Of a DNA stretch of 64,000 nucleotides, positions 46,510-58,422 are shown piece by piece. The stretch is taken from assembly GCA_029532415.1 (NCBI GenBank), contig JAQOTA010000061.1:620001-684000 (forward strand), read 5' to 3'. Under the pieces are notes generated by a model. It was not told where the DNA came from. It saw nothing but the letters and a program-made list of their open reading frames with translations, and did not search any database. The DNA comes from Marasmius tenuissimus (lineage: Eukaryota > Basidiomycota > Agaricomycetes > Agaricales > Marasmiaceae). Numbering within the stretch: the stretch's first letter is position 1; the number at the start of each line of letters is the position of its first letter. The position numbers and the translations under genes were made by a program.

Positions 46510-46878
46510 GACTTTATTTATTGAAATTAGACCTGTGACATGCCCGTCAATGAGCAAGCGTTGATTGACAGACCTGGAATCTGAGTTTGAATTGGCTGGT
46601 GACTTTTCCACTACCATATATAGGTCTGGTCAAAGTGATAGGACAGTCTATGATCGAAAACAAACGTGGCAAATATTTTCTTCAAGCTTGCTTGTTCGCA
46701 TCCACCCGCCTTTTCACACGAATTCCCCCCTCCAAACTCAGGCAAATGGCTTGGGAGATCAGAAAATCCTTATGTTCACAACATTAAGACGCAAGAACTT
46801 GAGTTTTATCTCTCAAATACAGCGAGAAAGCGATTGGGACCACGGTAAGCTACTCACACTGCTCAATTATCTTGGGAG
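46510..46878. mobile_element. Left part of an inverted-repeat element split by copia 2
   Basis: The segment 46567-46680 (GAATTGGCTGGTGACTTTTC, then ACCATATATAGGT) is repeated in reverse complement at about 53820-53935; weaker similarity extends outward to about 46510 and 53970. With copia 2 ignored, the whole is about 600 bases, with inverted ends of roughly 115-170 bases and no coding content: a MITE-like element. Outer ends and target duplication could not be fixed. Confidence 0.65.
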
Positions 46879-47200
46879 TGATGAGCCGGCATGACACCTA
46901 GCGCAGAGGACTACAACATGGCTACACTACTACTTACCAGAGAGAAGTTTAGAGAGGTAGAGGTGAGACGTAGAAGCTCAAGCACACTGTAGATTCAGGT
47001 AGAGAACTACAAGCTTATATACATGAAGATACAATAGAGTTACCATATAGAGATGACAATAGAAATTGTACATATGATCATAGTGAACAAATGAAGAATA
47101 GAACAATAGTGAATGCATTGTCCCGCATAATACAATGGCGGGAAGTATGAACCGGGACTTCGGATATACCAGGATCTAATAATATTCCATGGATTCAACA
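46879..47200 (-). repeat. 3' LTR of copia 2
   Basis: A 322-base copy, starting GATGAGCCGGCATGACACC after the first T on the plus strand and ending GGATTCAACA. Confidence 0.95.
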
Positions 47201-47244
47201 CACCCCCTTGCTAAGTGCAGCTGAAAAGCGCATCTGAGCGAATC

Positions 47245-50200
47245 AAGTGGACAAATAGAATTCAAGTCCAAGGTGATCTCTGAACCGTAAGAACTTCTCA
47301 TGACCGAGATTCTTCGTAAACATGTCTGCGGGATTATAGACTCCTTCGATAAAGAACAACTCGACTTTGCCATCTTCAACACACAATCAAATGTAGTGAT
47401 ATCGAATATCGATGTGCTTGGTTCGGCGTTCTTGAACCGGATTAGATGCAATGAAGATAGAGCCTTGATTATCTCCGCGGATTGGAATAGGACCCAAGTC
47501 GATTCCAAGTTCAGAGAGTAGTGATCTTATCCAGAAAGCTTGACGACTGCAATCTGACAGTGCCATATACTCAGCCTCAGTGGAAGAAAGAGCTACAGTC
47601 TTTTGGGCGTGTGATTGCCACGAGAAGATGCTGCCTGCTAACTTGAAGAAGTAGCCAGTAATCGAACGGTGTTTGATAGGATTGGCAGCCCAATCCAAGT
47701 CTGTGAATGCAAGAAGACCTCCATCAGAGTCACCATTGTAGACAAGTGAATAATCTGATGTGCCAGCTAGATAGCGGCAGATGTAAAGTGCTTTATTGAG
47801 ATGTTCCTTCGTTGGATTAGAAGAGAACTGGGAAAGCTTCGTAACTGCATAGGCAATATCAGGACGTGTGCCCAGCATAATGTACAGAAGCAACCCAATC
47901 ACAGACTGGAACTTGGAGCAAATGGCAAGATTGACTGGACCTTTGTTGGGAGTTTGCATATAGCCAGCAGGTAAGGGTGTTGGAGCACCTTTGGCATTCT
48001 GCATCCCGAAACATTCAAGGACTTTCTTCAGATAATCCTTCTGGTCAATCATGATTTTATTGCCTTTGCGACAAATGCTCATGCGGAGAAACTCACTAGC
48101 ATTGCCCATATCGTGGCATTCCCATTGAGCCATGAACTCGGCTTTCTTCTTGTCAACAAAAGCTTTGTTAGGACCCATGAAGAGTGCATCGTCAACATAG
48201 ATGATCGCATACACAACTTCACCACTCTTCGGATCTTTGCAGATGAAGAGTCCAGCATCAGAGGTCAAGCGTTTGAAGCCTAGTACTTCCATGGACAAGC
48301 TGAGGGTTCGCCACCACTCAAGGGCAGCTTGCTTCAGTCCATATAATGCACGACGCAGGCGTAGTACCTTACGTTCTTGGCCCTTGACTTTGAAGCCTTC
48401 AGGTTGTTCCATGTAAATCTCCTCAACAAGATCGCCATAAAGAAAGGCGTTCTTTACATCAATGGAAGTGATGTACCAGTTTTTGAGAGCTGCGAGAGCA
48501 AGCATCAAACAAACAGTCTCATAACAAACAACTGGTGAGAAGATCTCATCAAAGTCAACACCTTCGACCTGAGAGAAACCTTTGGCAACAAGTCTAGCTT
48601 TCTTGCAACCATTCGACTTAACGTCAAAGACCCATCTATTTCTGATGGCTTTGCAACCTTTAGGCAGGTCACAGAGTTTGAAGACCTTGCGCTTACAAAG
48701 TGCCTCAAGTTCTTCATGGCAAGCGATCTTCCATTCCTTCTGTTGCTCAACAGGCAACTTTAGAATATTGCGGAGTGTCCACTCTCTGATGTTAGAGAAA
48801 TCAGGAGTATCAGACGTTGGAAGCAAATCATGAACTGGAACGGCATTGTTCAGCAGGTAAATCACGAATCCTACTCCCCTTTCTTGGGTTAGTCTTTCGA
48901 CTACGCTTTCTTCCTCATGCAACTCAGTGCTTCCACTGGGTTCTGGAGCAGGCGGAGGCAGAAGTGGACCAGGAATCCCCTTTTTACCACCTTTGCCTTT
49001 CCTAGATCGCGAAGAGCTAGGACGATAAACTGGATGTGAAGGTTCTTTATCTCCAGTGATGTTTCTCCAAGTATTTTTATTCTCTAAGTCGCGAATAAGA
49101 TCTGAGGGTTTATTTGGGTTCCGCTCTTCCCCAAAAATATTACCAGGTTGTGTTGTACCCTTCTGCTGCCTCGAAGACCGGCATGGACCATTCGCTGCTG
49201 GTGCAGGCGGTGGAACAGCGGGTTCACCTGGAGGCGTCAGAGGACCAGATTGAGGGAGTGGCACATCCCCTGGCGCAGGGCCACCTGCAGGTTCGTCAAC
49301 CTGAGGTTCTGATCTCTTAGAAGGTTCGGAGCAATGTCTGAGATCTGGGAACGGAGTATCATCCCAGTTGTCATCAGAGTCTTCATCTTCCAAAGGAATG
49401 TTGGGATTTTCACCCAAAGTAAATGGTTCACTACTGACAGGTGTAAAACCACGAGTTTTGGCATCAGGACACTTGTTATACAGCGTCTCATCGAATAGTG
49501 CAGTGCTACCTTTGAATACGGAATTATTGCTTCACATGAACAGGAAGCCTTTCATCCCATCTTGGTAACCGATGAAGGTCATTAACTCACTGCGAGGAGC
49601 AAGCTTATTCTTCCTATGATCTTCAGGAATGAAGACGTAGGCTGCACAACCCATAACTCAGAGATGTGAAACATCAGGTGCTTCACCATAAAGCATTTCA
49701 AATGGAGTTCGCCAGCTCAATCGTTGCACAGGAGTGCGATTGTAGAGGTAGACGGCGTGCACATGGCAGAATTCCCACCAGGACTGAGACATACAAGCTT
49801 CAAAGCGAAGTGCTTCAGCCTTCTCATGAATAGTCCTGTTGAATCATTCAGCACAACTGTTTTGTTGTGGTGTATACAGTATGCTTTGATCCCTTTGGAT
49901 CCCATATTCTTTCAGTACTGCATTGAACTTATCTCCTTTGTACTCTCGCCCTTCATCAGACATCCAGGTCTTGACAACAGCATTGAACTGCATCTTGACC
50001 ATAGTAAGGAAGTCCCTTAAAGCAGGTACTGCCTCATCTTTTGTCTTGAGCTTGGAGGTCCAAATCGAGAAAAGAGATGTAGTACTTGTACTGACGATAT
50101 GATTCAGCCGGGTACAACCTCAAATCCAAATGTATACGTTCAAACAGTTTAGAAGCTCTTGTAGTAGAGTTGGGGAACAATTTCTCATGCATCTTGCCTT

Positions 50201-51619
50201 CAGCGCAACCACGACACAGAGGTGTCTTTTTGGTAGGCATCTTAAGGTCAAGTGGGAAACCTTGCGTATGTTTCAAGCTTTATTCAGGGCTTTATCTGAC
50301 GGATGCCCAAAGCGTCTGCGCTCAATATCGTAGTCAATGTTGTAAACAACTGACTTGGCCATTAAAACCTCAGCAGATGCTTTCCACGAGTGTACCCAAT
50401 AAATGGTTTGACCAGGCATATGAGGGTAGGAAACAAGCAACTGTCGTCGCTGTGAAGAGTAGAAGGCTAACTTTTTCGCGTTTCCACAAATTGATAGACC
50501 ATCTTGAAGGAACTCTCCCATGGATAGTAAGTGTATATCCAATTGCAGTATGTAATAGACAGGATAGAGTCGCGAAACGCGCTCAGTAAGTTTCCCGTCA
50601 TGTCCTTCAACATCATGCTTAATGAAGACTGTGCCTTTACCGTTGATCTGTATAGGGTTGCCCTTATTTGCAGTATTTATGATAGGACCATCAAGCAATT
50701 CATAGTCAGCGAAATCATTCAAATCATTCGTGAAATGAGAGGAGGCACCAGAATCAAGGAGCCAACCTTGTGCGTTGTTCACACTTTTCTTTCCCTTGCA
50801 CTGAGTACAACCCACAAAGTGGGTGGAGATAGCATTGCAATATGATACAAGTGATGCCAGATCACTACGACTACAGCGCGAACTACTGATACCAACTAGT
50901 TGTGAGCATCGCTGTAAGGTTGCATCAGATTGGGAAAGCAGGTCAAGGTATGGTACTTGCCTGTCATCGTGGAACGATCCAAGAGAGATGTCATCCGGGA
51001 CGTCCTCTACTCCTGCAGCTTCGGCAATGTCGTTGTCAACATCATTACCGAATAGAGAAGTCATATCGTCCATACCATCGTCAGATCCCCAGTCCATCTC
51101 TACATCAGAATCAGAATCAGTGCTGCGAGCACGTTTAGAAGAAGTAGAAGAAGGACATCCGGTTCCTTCGTCTTCCAAATTGTCCTCCAGAACTCGCTTG
51201 GACGAGGAACCAGGCTTCGAGATACAATCCTAGAGCGAACGATTGGCGGCGGATGTGATGATCTGTTTGAACGGTTTGAGATGCCGCGCCATCTTAGGGA
51301 CACCAAGTCTGTCAGCAAGTGAACGTGCTTCATGTACATCATCAAATACTGACTCAGATGGCTTGAAGCCAGTGAAGGACTGCATGGCAGCCGGATTCTT
51401 CTTGACAGTGGGAGCAACGGTGCTGTCACAATACTTGTCCCAGTGACCAGTGAAGTGTGCTGGGGGTGGTGATCCCCTAGCACAGCTAGGAGGGGCGCTG
51501 GTGATCTCGGCACGCAAGGAGTTGTTAACTGCATTCAACGCAATATGTTCCCTGCGGTCAGTGATCGAAGAGTAAGGACAAACAGGAGGAGGGGAAGCGA
51601 CAACGGATGTGTGGGACAC
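47245..51619 (-). pseudogene. Copia 2 pol: protease, integrase, reverse transcriptase, RNase H
   Basis: Protease active site GWLLDSGASSHFTNDLND near 50725-50780; gag-pre-integrase ERRRFGHPSDKALNKA, then CRGCAEGKMHEKLFPNST; integrase C-terminal half FNRTIHEKAEALRFEACMSQ. Reverse transcriptase has RWVFDVKSNGCKKARLVAKG, SIDVKNAFLYGDLVEEIYME, YGLKQAALEWW and an intact IIYVDDALFMG. RNase H has LDWAANPIKHRSITGY, ALSSTEAEYMALSDCSRQAF and DNQGSIFIASN, then a stop at 47387-47389 and a tail ending LGLEFYLST near 47245. Stops at 51230 (TAG), 49844, 49658, 49532 and 47387 (TGA) look like former CAG or CGA codons. Frameshifts lie near 50275 (one base) and near 50060, where part of the integrase core is missing. 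Confidence 0.94.
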
Positions 51620-51754
51620 AAGATGGGAGTGACCATGAGACCGATTGTTACCGCTGTTGCTACCACCAGCGTTGCCAGGACCCTGGTGCTGGTTGATACC
51701 ACCTGATATGGTAGGGCACGGCTAGTGTCCTCTCAAGTCACTCCTTCAAGCCAG

Positions 51755-51830
51755 GGCAAGGTTCGAAGGTCGAGAATCAAGGGTCAAGTGTCGAGGGTCA
51801 AAGGTCAAGTGTCGAAGGTCGAGGGTTACG
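51755..51830 (+). repeat. Short GGTCAAGTGTCGA-type tandem repeat
   Basis: Several imperfect copies of a 10-18 base unit (GTCGAGGGTCAA, GGTCAAGTGTCGA) in the spacer between gag and the protease part of copia 2. It may be slippage within the element. Confidence 0.75.
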
Positions 51831-52189
51831 ATGGGCTTTCACTGGTGTATTAACCAAGTTGTTAAGCTAAGGAAAGATTGTATGTACATTGGGTTTATAT
51901 ACTGGAATCTGTCTAGGTCCAGAGTCGCTCTGAGTTGTGCTGAGTCGCAGGTGTGTGAGTCGCTTGTAGTTGGACTGAGTTGTCGTGGGAGTGGCTGTGA
52001 CTGTCGTGTGAGTCATTGCGGCTGTTCGTGTATTATGACTCAGGGTGGCATGTGGAGATGTCTGCTGGGCATGGTCTGGAGCTGTGGTCTGGATGCATAG
52101 CTCCACTTACTCCGCGGAGTCGTCTATAGAGATGTTTTGAATGAGTGGGAAAGGTGGGAAGGGATAGGTGAGTTGGGTAGGGAGAGGCG

Positions 52190-53093
52190 TCTATATGGGC
52201 GCTTGTTGATGAGAATAGAGGTGAATCGTAACACCACCGCGAGTACCATGCTGCTGCTTCTTCTTCTTACCCTGGTTCTGGTTCAAAGAGGGGCATTGCT
52301 GCTGCTGCTGTGGTGGGCGAGTGTTGGTCTGCTGCTGATACCCACGCTGCTGGCGTTGCTGCTGCTGGCCGAACGATGGTTCTCAATTACCAGCACGCTT
52401 CACTGCAGAGAGGCGGTTGGCGAGCTGTGGGTTCTGGCGTTCGTACTCGACCATGATAGCATCATGGACTTTAGAAACGGTGATGCAATCTTCATCCTCA
52501 GGATCCCTAACATAGTCATGGAGGGATTTGGATGAGGCGGTGTCCCATTCGGGAGGAATAGCAGTGATGAGCAAGAGGGATTTGATCAACCTGGGGAGAA
52601 CCACTCCTACCTCAGAGAGTTGCTCGATGTAGGACTTGAACTTGGCGATGCCGGCTTGGGGATGAGAGGTGGTAAGCCTGAAAGAGACGAGTTTAACAAA
52701 GTCGCCATAGATGGCAGACAAAGTGGGCTCGCCGTAAGTGAGGTTCAGCTGTTCCCAAGCTTTTTCGGTGTTCATGTCCTTGATCGGATCAAAGACCTCC
52801 TTGGTGGTGGTGATCTGGATGATTCCCATGAGCTGGAGATCTTCCTTGTCCCAAGCAAGACTTTCCTTGACCCAGGCAGCATGCTCTTCAGGAGGAACGA
52901 TTGCGCGGGTAACAGGAGTAACCCCTGTGGGGCTAGTCACAGTGCCAAGGGGCATGAAGGGACGTGGTTCTTGGCCAGTGAGATGACCATAAAGACCTTG
53001 GGTCTTGCACACAGCTTCCATCTCGCCGTAGTAGGTCTGTTTGAAGTTGGTGCTGTCAAAGCGACCGAAGAAGTATTTCTTAACATCAAACAT
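52190..53093 (-). pseudogene. Copia 2 gag
   Basis: Starts MFDVKKYFFGRFDSTNFKQT, then YYGEMEAVCKTQGLYGHLTG, AAWVKESLAWDKEDLQLMGI, KAWEQLNLTYGEPTLSAIYG, IKSLLLITAIPPEWDTASSK and AIMVEYERQNPQLANRLSAV. This is the typical copia gag (UBN2-like) region that forms the particle. A TGA at 52383-52385 (AGN-stop-EPSFGQ) breaks it; the frame resumes in a glutamine-rich stretch with runs of three to five Q (about 52260-52370) and KKKK, probably the RNA-binding end. No CCHC knuckle is seen. The upstream in-frame ATG at 53162 is less likely as the start. Confidence 0.9.
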
Positions 53094-53351
53094 GGTAGTA
53101 AGAGGTTGAGAGTTTGGTGTTGGATCTAGAAAAGACAGCATCAGCATGTGTCTAATCAACACAGGGAGCAGCCATCAAGGCACTATGCTCAACGAGGAGC
53201 ATTGGATCCTTTAGATCCAATGTCGTCGAAGGACGTACATCAATGCCATGGATCGAGCACTCAATTAAGAGGTTGATGGCAACATGCAGGTCTAGCCTAG
53301 CTAGCCGATGACAGCAGCCTAGGGGTGCTCGTTATTGTAGTCGGGCTAACC

Positions 53352-53364
53352 GGGGCCCATAACC
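53352..53364 (-). other. Primer-binding site of copia 2
   Basis: GGGGCCCATAACC on the plus strand, next to the 5' LTR: the same half tRNA-iMet match as in copia 1. Confidence 0.7.
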
Positions 53365-53686
53365 TGATGAGCTGGCATGACACCTAGCGCAGAGGACTAC
53401 AACATGGCTACACTACTACTTACCAGAGAGAAGTTTAGAGAGGTAGAGGTGAGACGTAGAAGCTCAAGCACACTGTAGATTCAGGTAGAGAACTATGAGC
53501 TTATATACATGAAGATACAATAGAGTTACCATATAGAGATGACAATAGAAATTTTACATATGATCATAGTGAACAAATGAAGAATAGAACAATAGTGAAT
53601 GCATTGTCCCGCATAATACAATGGCGGGAAGTATGAACCGGGACTTCAGATATACTGGGATCTAATAATAGTCCACGGATTCAACA
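53365..53686 (-). repeat. 5' LTR of copia 2
   Basis: A 322-base partner of 46879-47200, ending at the GGGAG target duplication. Confidence 0.95.
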
Positions 53687-53691
53687 GGGAG

Positions 53692-53970
53692 GCGGTCAAC
53701 TAGCTTGTTACAAGTCTTTGTGACTCTCTGTGCTACTTCTGGTCAGGCCTGGAGGCTCTTACCAAACTGGAGACTGGAATTCAAAACAATAATGCAAGCA
53801 ACGCGACACGAAGGAAATACTCGCCACGTTTATTTTCGATCATAAACTGTCCGATTACTTTGGCCAAACCTATATATGGTAATGGAAAAGTCACCAGCCA
53901 ATTCAAACTCAGATCTCCAGGTCCCTCACAACGACGTTTCTTGTGAGGGGTCAGTTACAGGCCTATCTTG
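53692..53970. mobile_element. Right part of the inverted-repeat element split by copia 2
   Basis: Carries the reverse complement of 46567-46680 at about 53820-53935 (ACCTATATATGGTAATGGAA, then CACCAGCCAATTCAAACTC). See the left part for the whole. Confidence 0.65.
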
Positions 53971-54565
53971 AAATCATAATCCTTTCTCGTTACCGCATTG
54001 TAGCTTTCTTGTTCTTAAACCGCATCTGCGGTCAATTCCCGTTCCAACTCGTCCGTTACGCATTTCATTTCACGGCACGATACACATAGCCGTGGCGCCT
54101 CGTCTCGCTAAGCACTCCATAGAGATTCAATATCCAATACTTGTAACGTTCATGGGCTAATTTCAGAATTGTTGCTTGATGCGTTATCAGCATCACTCTT
54201 TTTATACCACTGGGTGTACACCCCGTTTTGTGTTCGTTTCCCCTGACCATTGACAGTGGGTAATGTTGAGCTGAAACCAAGGGCAAGCAATAATAACTGA
54301 AGACACGGAGCAGTCTCCAAACTCGACCATGGTACTGTCGTTCGTTGAAGTAATACTTTATGTGGTCCAAGCCATGGCCTTCTTACTTACCGTTTATGGA
54401 GAGTACTCACATGACTCATGTATTCGGTGGCTTGCTAGCTCCCACGGTGATAACCTGGCTGCGACAACAAACTTTCTTTTTTCAAGCAGAGGGACACCTC
54501 AGTTGACGTCTACCACAACTGAGGCAAGCCCCATCTCGTTCCTAATTTACTTACATTTACTTGGT
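53971..54565. other. No confident gene
   Basis: A plus-strand frame at 54329-54586 (MVLSFVEVILYVVQAMAFLL) is hydrophobic at its start and could be the first helix of a membrane protein, but it runs into the Harbinger terminus and has no recognisable continuation. Left as unexplained. Confidence 0.4.
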
Positions 54566-54863
54566 ATTAGTTACGGTCAGAGTTGAGTTGACCGCGCGGT
54601 CAAGTGGCCAATCAAAATTTCGAGCAAAAAGTCGGTCAAGTCTTGATCGACTTTTGATCGCGCCTTTTTTTGCTCGACTCTGGAGTCGAGCAAACGCTCT
54701 TGACCGCGATCAAACAGAGGCGATCAAGCTGAGCTCAGGCTGTTGAGTATTTAATTATTTAATTAATTTCCTCTATTTTCATGAATAACATAACTTTTCC
54801 TAATCAATCTCTCGTGCCTCCGAGCCTCACACCGTCTGTCCTCTGCAAGTATATCTTCCTCAT

Positions 54864-56492
54864 GACTGGAACAAAGAGCACCGCAAAGAAAAAACAAAAA
54901 ACGGCAGCATCCGATGGCAAGGACTCGAAACCAAAACAGAAATCCACAACCAAACGAGGCAAGACTGTAGAGCCCGAGGGGCTATCCGACAATGAGGTAG
55001 ATGTAAGCGAGGGGGAAGTGGAAGGAAAAAACAAGAAAACCGACGGCAAAAAGGCTAAGAATACACGTATAAAGTGAGCATAACTCATGTTAACTTCACT
55101 GGAAAGACTCACCTCCTTCTGGTTGGGATGTCAGTCTTCAGGAAGCGATTGTAACCACTATCGAGGACCACAAAGAAATCAAACAGAAGTTGTATCCACC
55201 ACCGGGTGCTAACCTCTCTACTGCAGATGGAGGAGGAAACAAGAAAACAGTTGCCCACTGGCAGATATGCGAGGAGGTTTTTTCCGAACATCCTGTATAC
55301 AAGGATGCCTTCAAGGCTGCTCTCGACGCAAATCCATCAACCCCCAGTGGCAAGAAAATACGGGACTCGTGGAGTGGAGGTGTAAAAGCACAGCTACGAA
55401 GGTGAGCCTTCCTATGTCAGTGGCTTTAATTCACTAATCACGCTGGCTTAGAATGGAGATCAAGACCAACGAAATCCGTAATGCCATGGGACAGACTGGT
55501 ATGGGCCTGACGTCTGCGGATGATATCGACATGAATATTGATAGCTCAATCACCAATGCCTGGCGTGCGTACCTGTTTCAATTCAACCAAATAAGTCTGA
55601 CGTGCAGAATAGAAATGTATGGCGAGAAGTACCCCTGGTTCTTCAGGTTCCGTGATATCATTGGAGAGCGCCCAAACCTCGTCCTTACCGGAGTTGGCAA
55701 CAGTTCTACCCCCATCAACCTGGATGGAGAGTCAGCACTGGACGATGTGGACTTGTCATTACCTGCTACCTCCGACTATGACGCGGATATGGCTGAAGAC
55801 GTCAAGGAGAGTGTGAACGATGAGATGGAAGAAGATGGGCCCGGCGATGGTAGGGGGGGGTAAAGAAGTCCTGGGATGTTGAGTACGGCGACAAGTCTGA
55901 GAAAGTTGATGCAGAGGTTTCCATATCCAAGTCCACGGGCGACGGTCAGAAAAGCAAAAAGAGGAAGGCTGATGAAGTCATCACCCCCAGTACTGCCAAA
56001 AAGACTGCACCACGTAAAGGAGACTCCAAACCAGCCGCACCAGTGAAAGTCAACTCTGGGAAGAAATCAAGGATGGACGAGTTCTCGGAAATAGCGAAGG
56101 CTGAGGAGGCTACCCGACAGGCGGAACTCCAAGTTGAAAGCAAGAAGATGGATGGGGAGAACCAGAAGTACAGGGTATTCGAGAGTGTGTCGAAGATGAA
56201 GCACGAGGGGAAGATGAAACGGTTTGAGATGAAGATGGAATTGAGGAGGCAGGAGTTGGAGTATAAGAAGATGAAGCTTGCAGGAGGACCCGGACGAGTT
56301 ACGGAAAGGGCAATGGGCTTCTCTATTCAAACTACTCCGGCCCATTCTCAGATGTTGTCGGCCCTGATGCCTGGTGTGGGAGAACCTCCCAAAGTGTCAT
56401 CTTCATCTTCCTTGCGTCTCGATGATGACAACGACTGCCCAAACCATGCAGAGTTTGATTACGGCTCTCACTGGGGAGTAGGCACAAACTAG
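54864..56492 (+). CDS. Harbinger accessory SANT/Myb-like protein, one apparent frameshift
   Basis: In Harbinger elements a second protein of Myb/SANT type binds the ends and brings the transposase to the nucleus. Exon 1 starts MTGTKSTAKKKQKTAASDGK, lysine-rich. Later exons give VAHWQICEEVFSEHPVYKDA, FKAALDANPSTPSGKKIRDS, WSGGVKAQLRR (tryptophan-containing helices), then YGEKYPWFFRFRDIIGERPN and an acidic stretch. A run of eight G at 55852-55859 leads straight to TAA; nine G would keep the frame into VKKSWDVEYGDKSEKVDAEV. The last part is a charged coiled coil, FEMKMELRRQELEYKKMKLA, ending WGVGTN at 56492. A homopolymer sequencing error is as likely as a real mutation. Confidence 0.75.
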
Positions 56493-56663
56493 ATAGTAAT
56501 AACTTATGTCTTATACGTATGTATTATGGTACTACACCTGAAACAGATAGAATACAGATTGAAATCTAGCCCGACTCATCAAACTCAAAACCCTCTGCCC
56601 TACAGTGTCGATGAGCCCTTTCCTCAAGAAACTCCTGTAGCTGCTCCTTCAAGCTCTCTCTCT

Positions 56664-58422
56664 TCAACTTTCCGGAGCCTGCAGATGCATGATTCTGACG
56701 ATGTTCACGCTGTGGACGTCCCTCCTCTCCTCCAACCCCTCCTCAATGAATGGGTCATTCTCTACATCACTGCTCTGTGCACGTTCATCTTCCATAGCAA
56801 AGTTGTGTACAGCGATACAGGCAGCAACCCAGTAGCCCGTGAACTTGTGTGACCGAGCGCTGTCGATATGTACCCGGAGTCCTTTCAAAGATGAAAAGCG
56901 GCCCTTCAGAAATCCAATACAGTGTTCAGAACGAACACGAACACGTGAGACAAAGTTGTTGAACTGCGCATTCTCAGGAATATTCTTGAGTGGTGCCTTG
57001 TACGGGGCAACAACCCAGTCTTCAATCTGTAGTATCCATGGAAAACAACGATGAGATGATGAGATAAAGATATGCAGTAAAAAACACACGAAAACATACT
57101 GGATAGGCCGAATCTGCCCATACCCATTCACCGTTCTCCATGATAGAGTCGTGCTCTTTCTGGAGACGGGTGTATTCCCATGCTGTGGAGTCGTGGGTGC
57201 TTCCAGTGAAACCATATGTGAAGTCGATGATCCGTAGGTTTGGTAGGGATACAACCTAGTAATTATATTAGTACGAGAGTAGGCAAAAAAAGCACGAGCT
57301 GACCTGTATGTTCAACGAGTAGTTGCACTTGCGATCAAAATAGCTTTCCCCATACCAATGCGGGCGCTCTGCGAGAGGTATAAGGGTACCATCAACAAGG
57401 CACCATCCATCGCGCCATGCCTCGCATGAATGCTCTTCAACCCATGCCTTTGCCTCTTCTTTCTCCGCAGGTGTTGGCATACGGACATACTCATTCAGAA
57501 ATGACGACCGCAGAATGGCTGTTATGACCCTCCTCGTACACAACTGCACAGTACCCTTTCCAAGCCCAGCCCAGTCTGCAACCTCCTTCAAACTCGCAGC
57601 ATTCCCAAAATGACCAAAGCGATAGAGCATGACTGCGACTTGTGTTTCGACATCTAATTGGGCGTTATTCGAGTTGTTGCAAAAAACAGGGTTGGTTTCG
57701 AGAATGGCCACAAGACTGTCGAAGGTGGTGGGTAATAGGCGCAATGCCTCTCGGAATCTATCTGGGTAGAGGTGTTTGTCAACTCTGAGAATATGTGGAA
57801 GGTCTGGTGGAGGTTTCTGAAGCCGGACTCGGGGAGATTCGTACCGGCTGCTGTACATCTTTTGTATGGAGTCTTGTACCCACTTCCGATAGCGGCAGTG
57901 ATATCTTCTACCAAATTGGTGTTGTACTGGATCTGACGGCGGGCTCAAGGGAGTTTCGGTGTCACTGTCATCCGAGGATTCTGAAGTTGACGAAAGGTAG
58001 GATGAACTGGATGAATTGGAGGAGGAACTTGAGTCAGATGAGGGATCCATATTGGATGTTGTATCTGAACTTCCGCTGCTACTATCAGACAAGCTTGATG
58101 TGTCTTCATCATCAGAGTCCAGTCCAAGTCCAAACCTATCCATCTCAAGCTTCATTTCCATTTCCTTCATCTGCATTTCCATCTCCACCTCCATCTCAAT
58201 CTTCTCCATGTCGTATTCCGTTGGTTCTGCCTCGACATAACTCTGCTGCTTGGTCTTGAGGTTGGCCTTTAGTAGGCGTTGTCTTCTTCGTATACGTTGG
58301 TGTCTTTTACGCTCAAAGCGGATGAAGTCGTTTAAGAGCCTTGAGCTGCGTTGTTTTCGGGTTGGTTTGGGCATAATTGAGCCCTTCCTGTCTGCGACAC
58401 GACGTGCAGAACTTGACAGCAC
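56664..58422 (-). CDS. Harbinger DDE transposase (HARBI1-like)
   Basis: Three exons. Exon 1 (58422 to about 57305) starts MLSSSARRVADRKGSIMPKP, or at the inner MPKPTRKQR, and has an acidic/serine-rich linker, then a helix-turn-helix-like LKEVADWAGLGKGTVQLCTR. The catalytic region follows: WCLVDGTLIPLAERPHWYGE (first D), exon 2 FTYGFTGSTHDSTAWEYTR (second D), exon 3 VRVRSEHCIGFLKGRFSSLK (E), then TGYWVAACIAVHNFAME. The DDE triad is complete and I see no internal stop, so it may still encode active enzyme. Introns have GT-AG borders. It ends LQAPES at 56664 and is transcribed toward its partner gene. Confidence 0.88.

Larger units (their letters stand above)
46879..53686 (-). mobile_element. 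Ty1/copia LTR retrotransposon 2
   Basis: A 6808-base element on the minus strand. LTRs of 322 bases each lie at 46879-47200 and 53365-53686, with target duplication GGGAG at 46874-46878 and 53687-53691. By eye about nine positions differ between the LTRs, so it is older than copia 1. The primer site (53352-53364) is the same half tRNA-iMet sequence as in copia 1, and a purine tract adjoins the 3' LTR at 47201-47210. The proteins differ clearly from copia 1, so it is a separate lineage. It is inactive: at least six in-frame stops and two frameshifts. It lies inside a palindromic element (46510-53970). Confidence 0.96.

Noticed and set aside
46567..53935. LTRs of a larger retrotransposon around copia 2
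   Set aside because: The repeats are inverted, not direct, so they are not LTRs.
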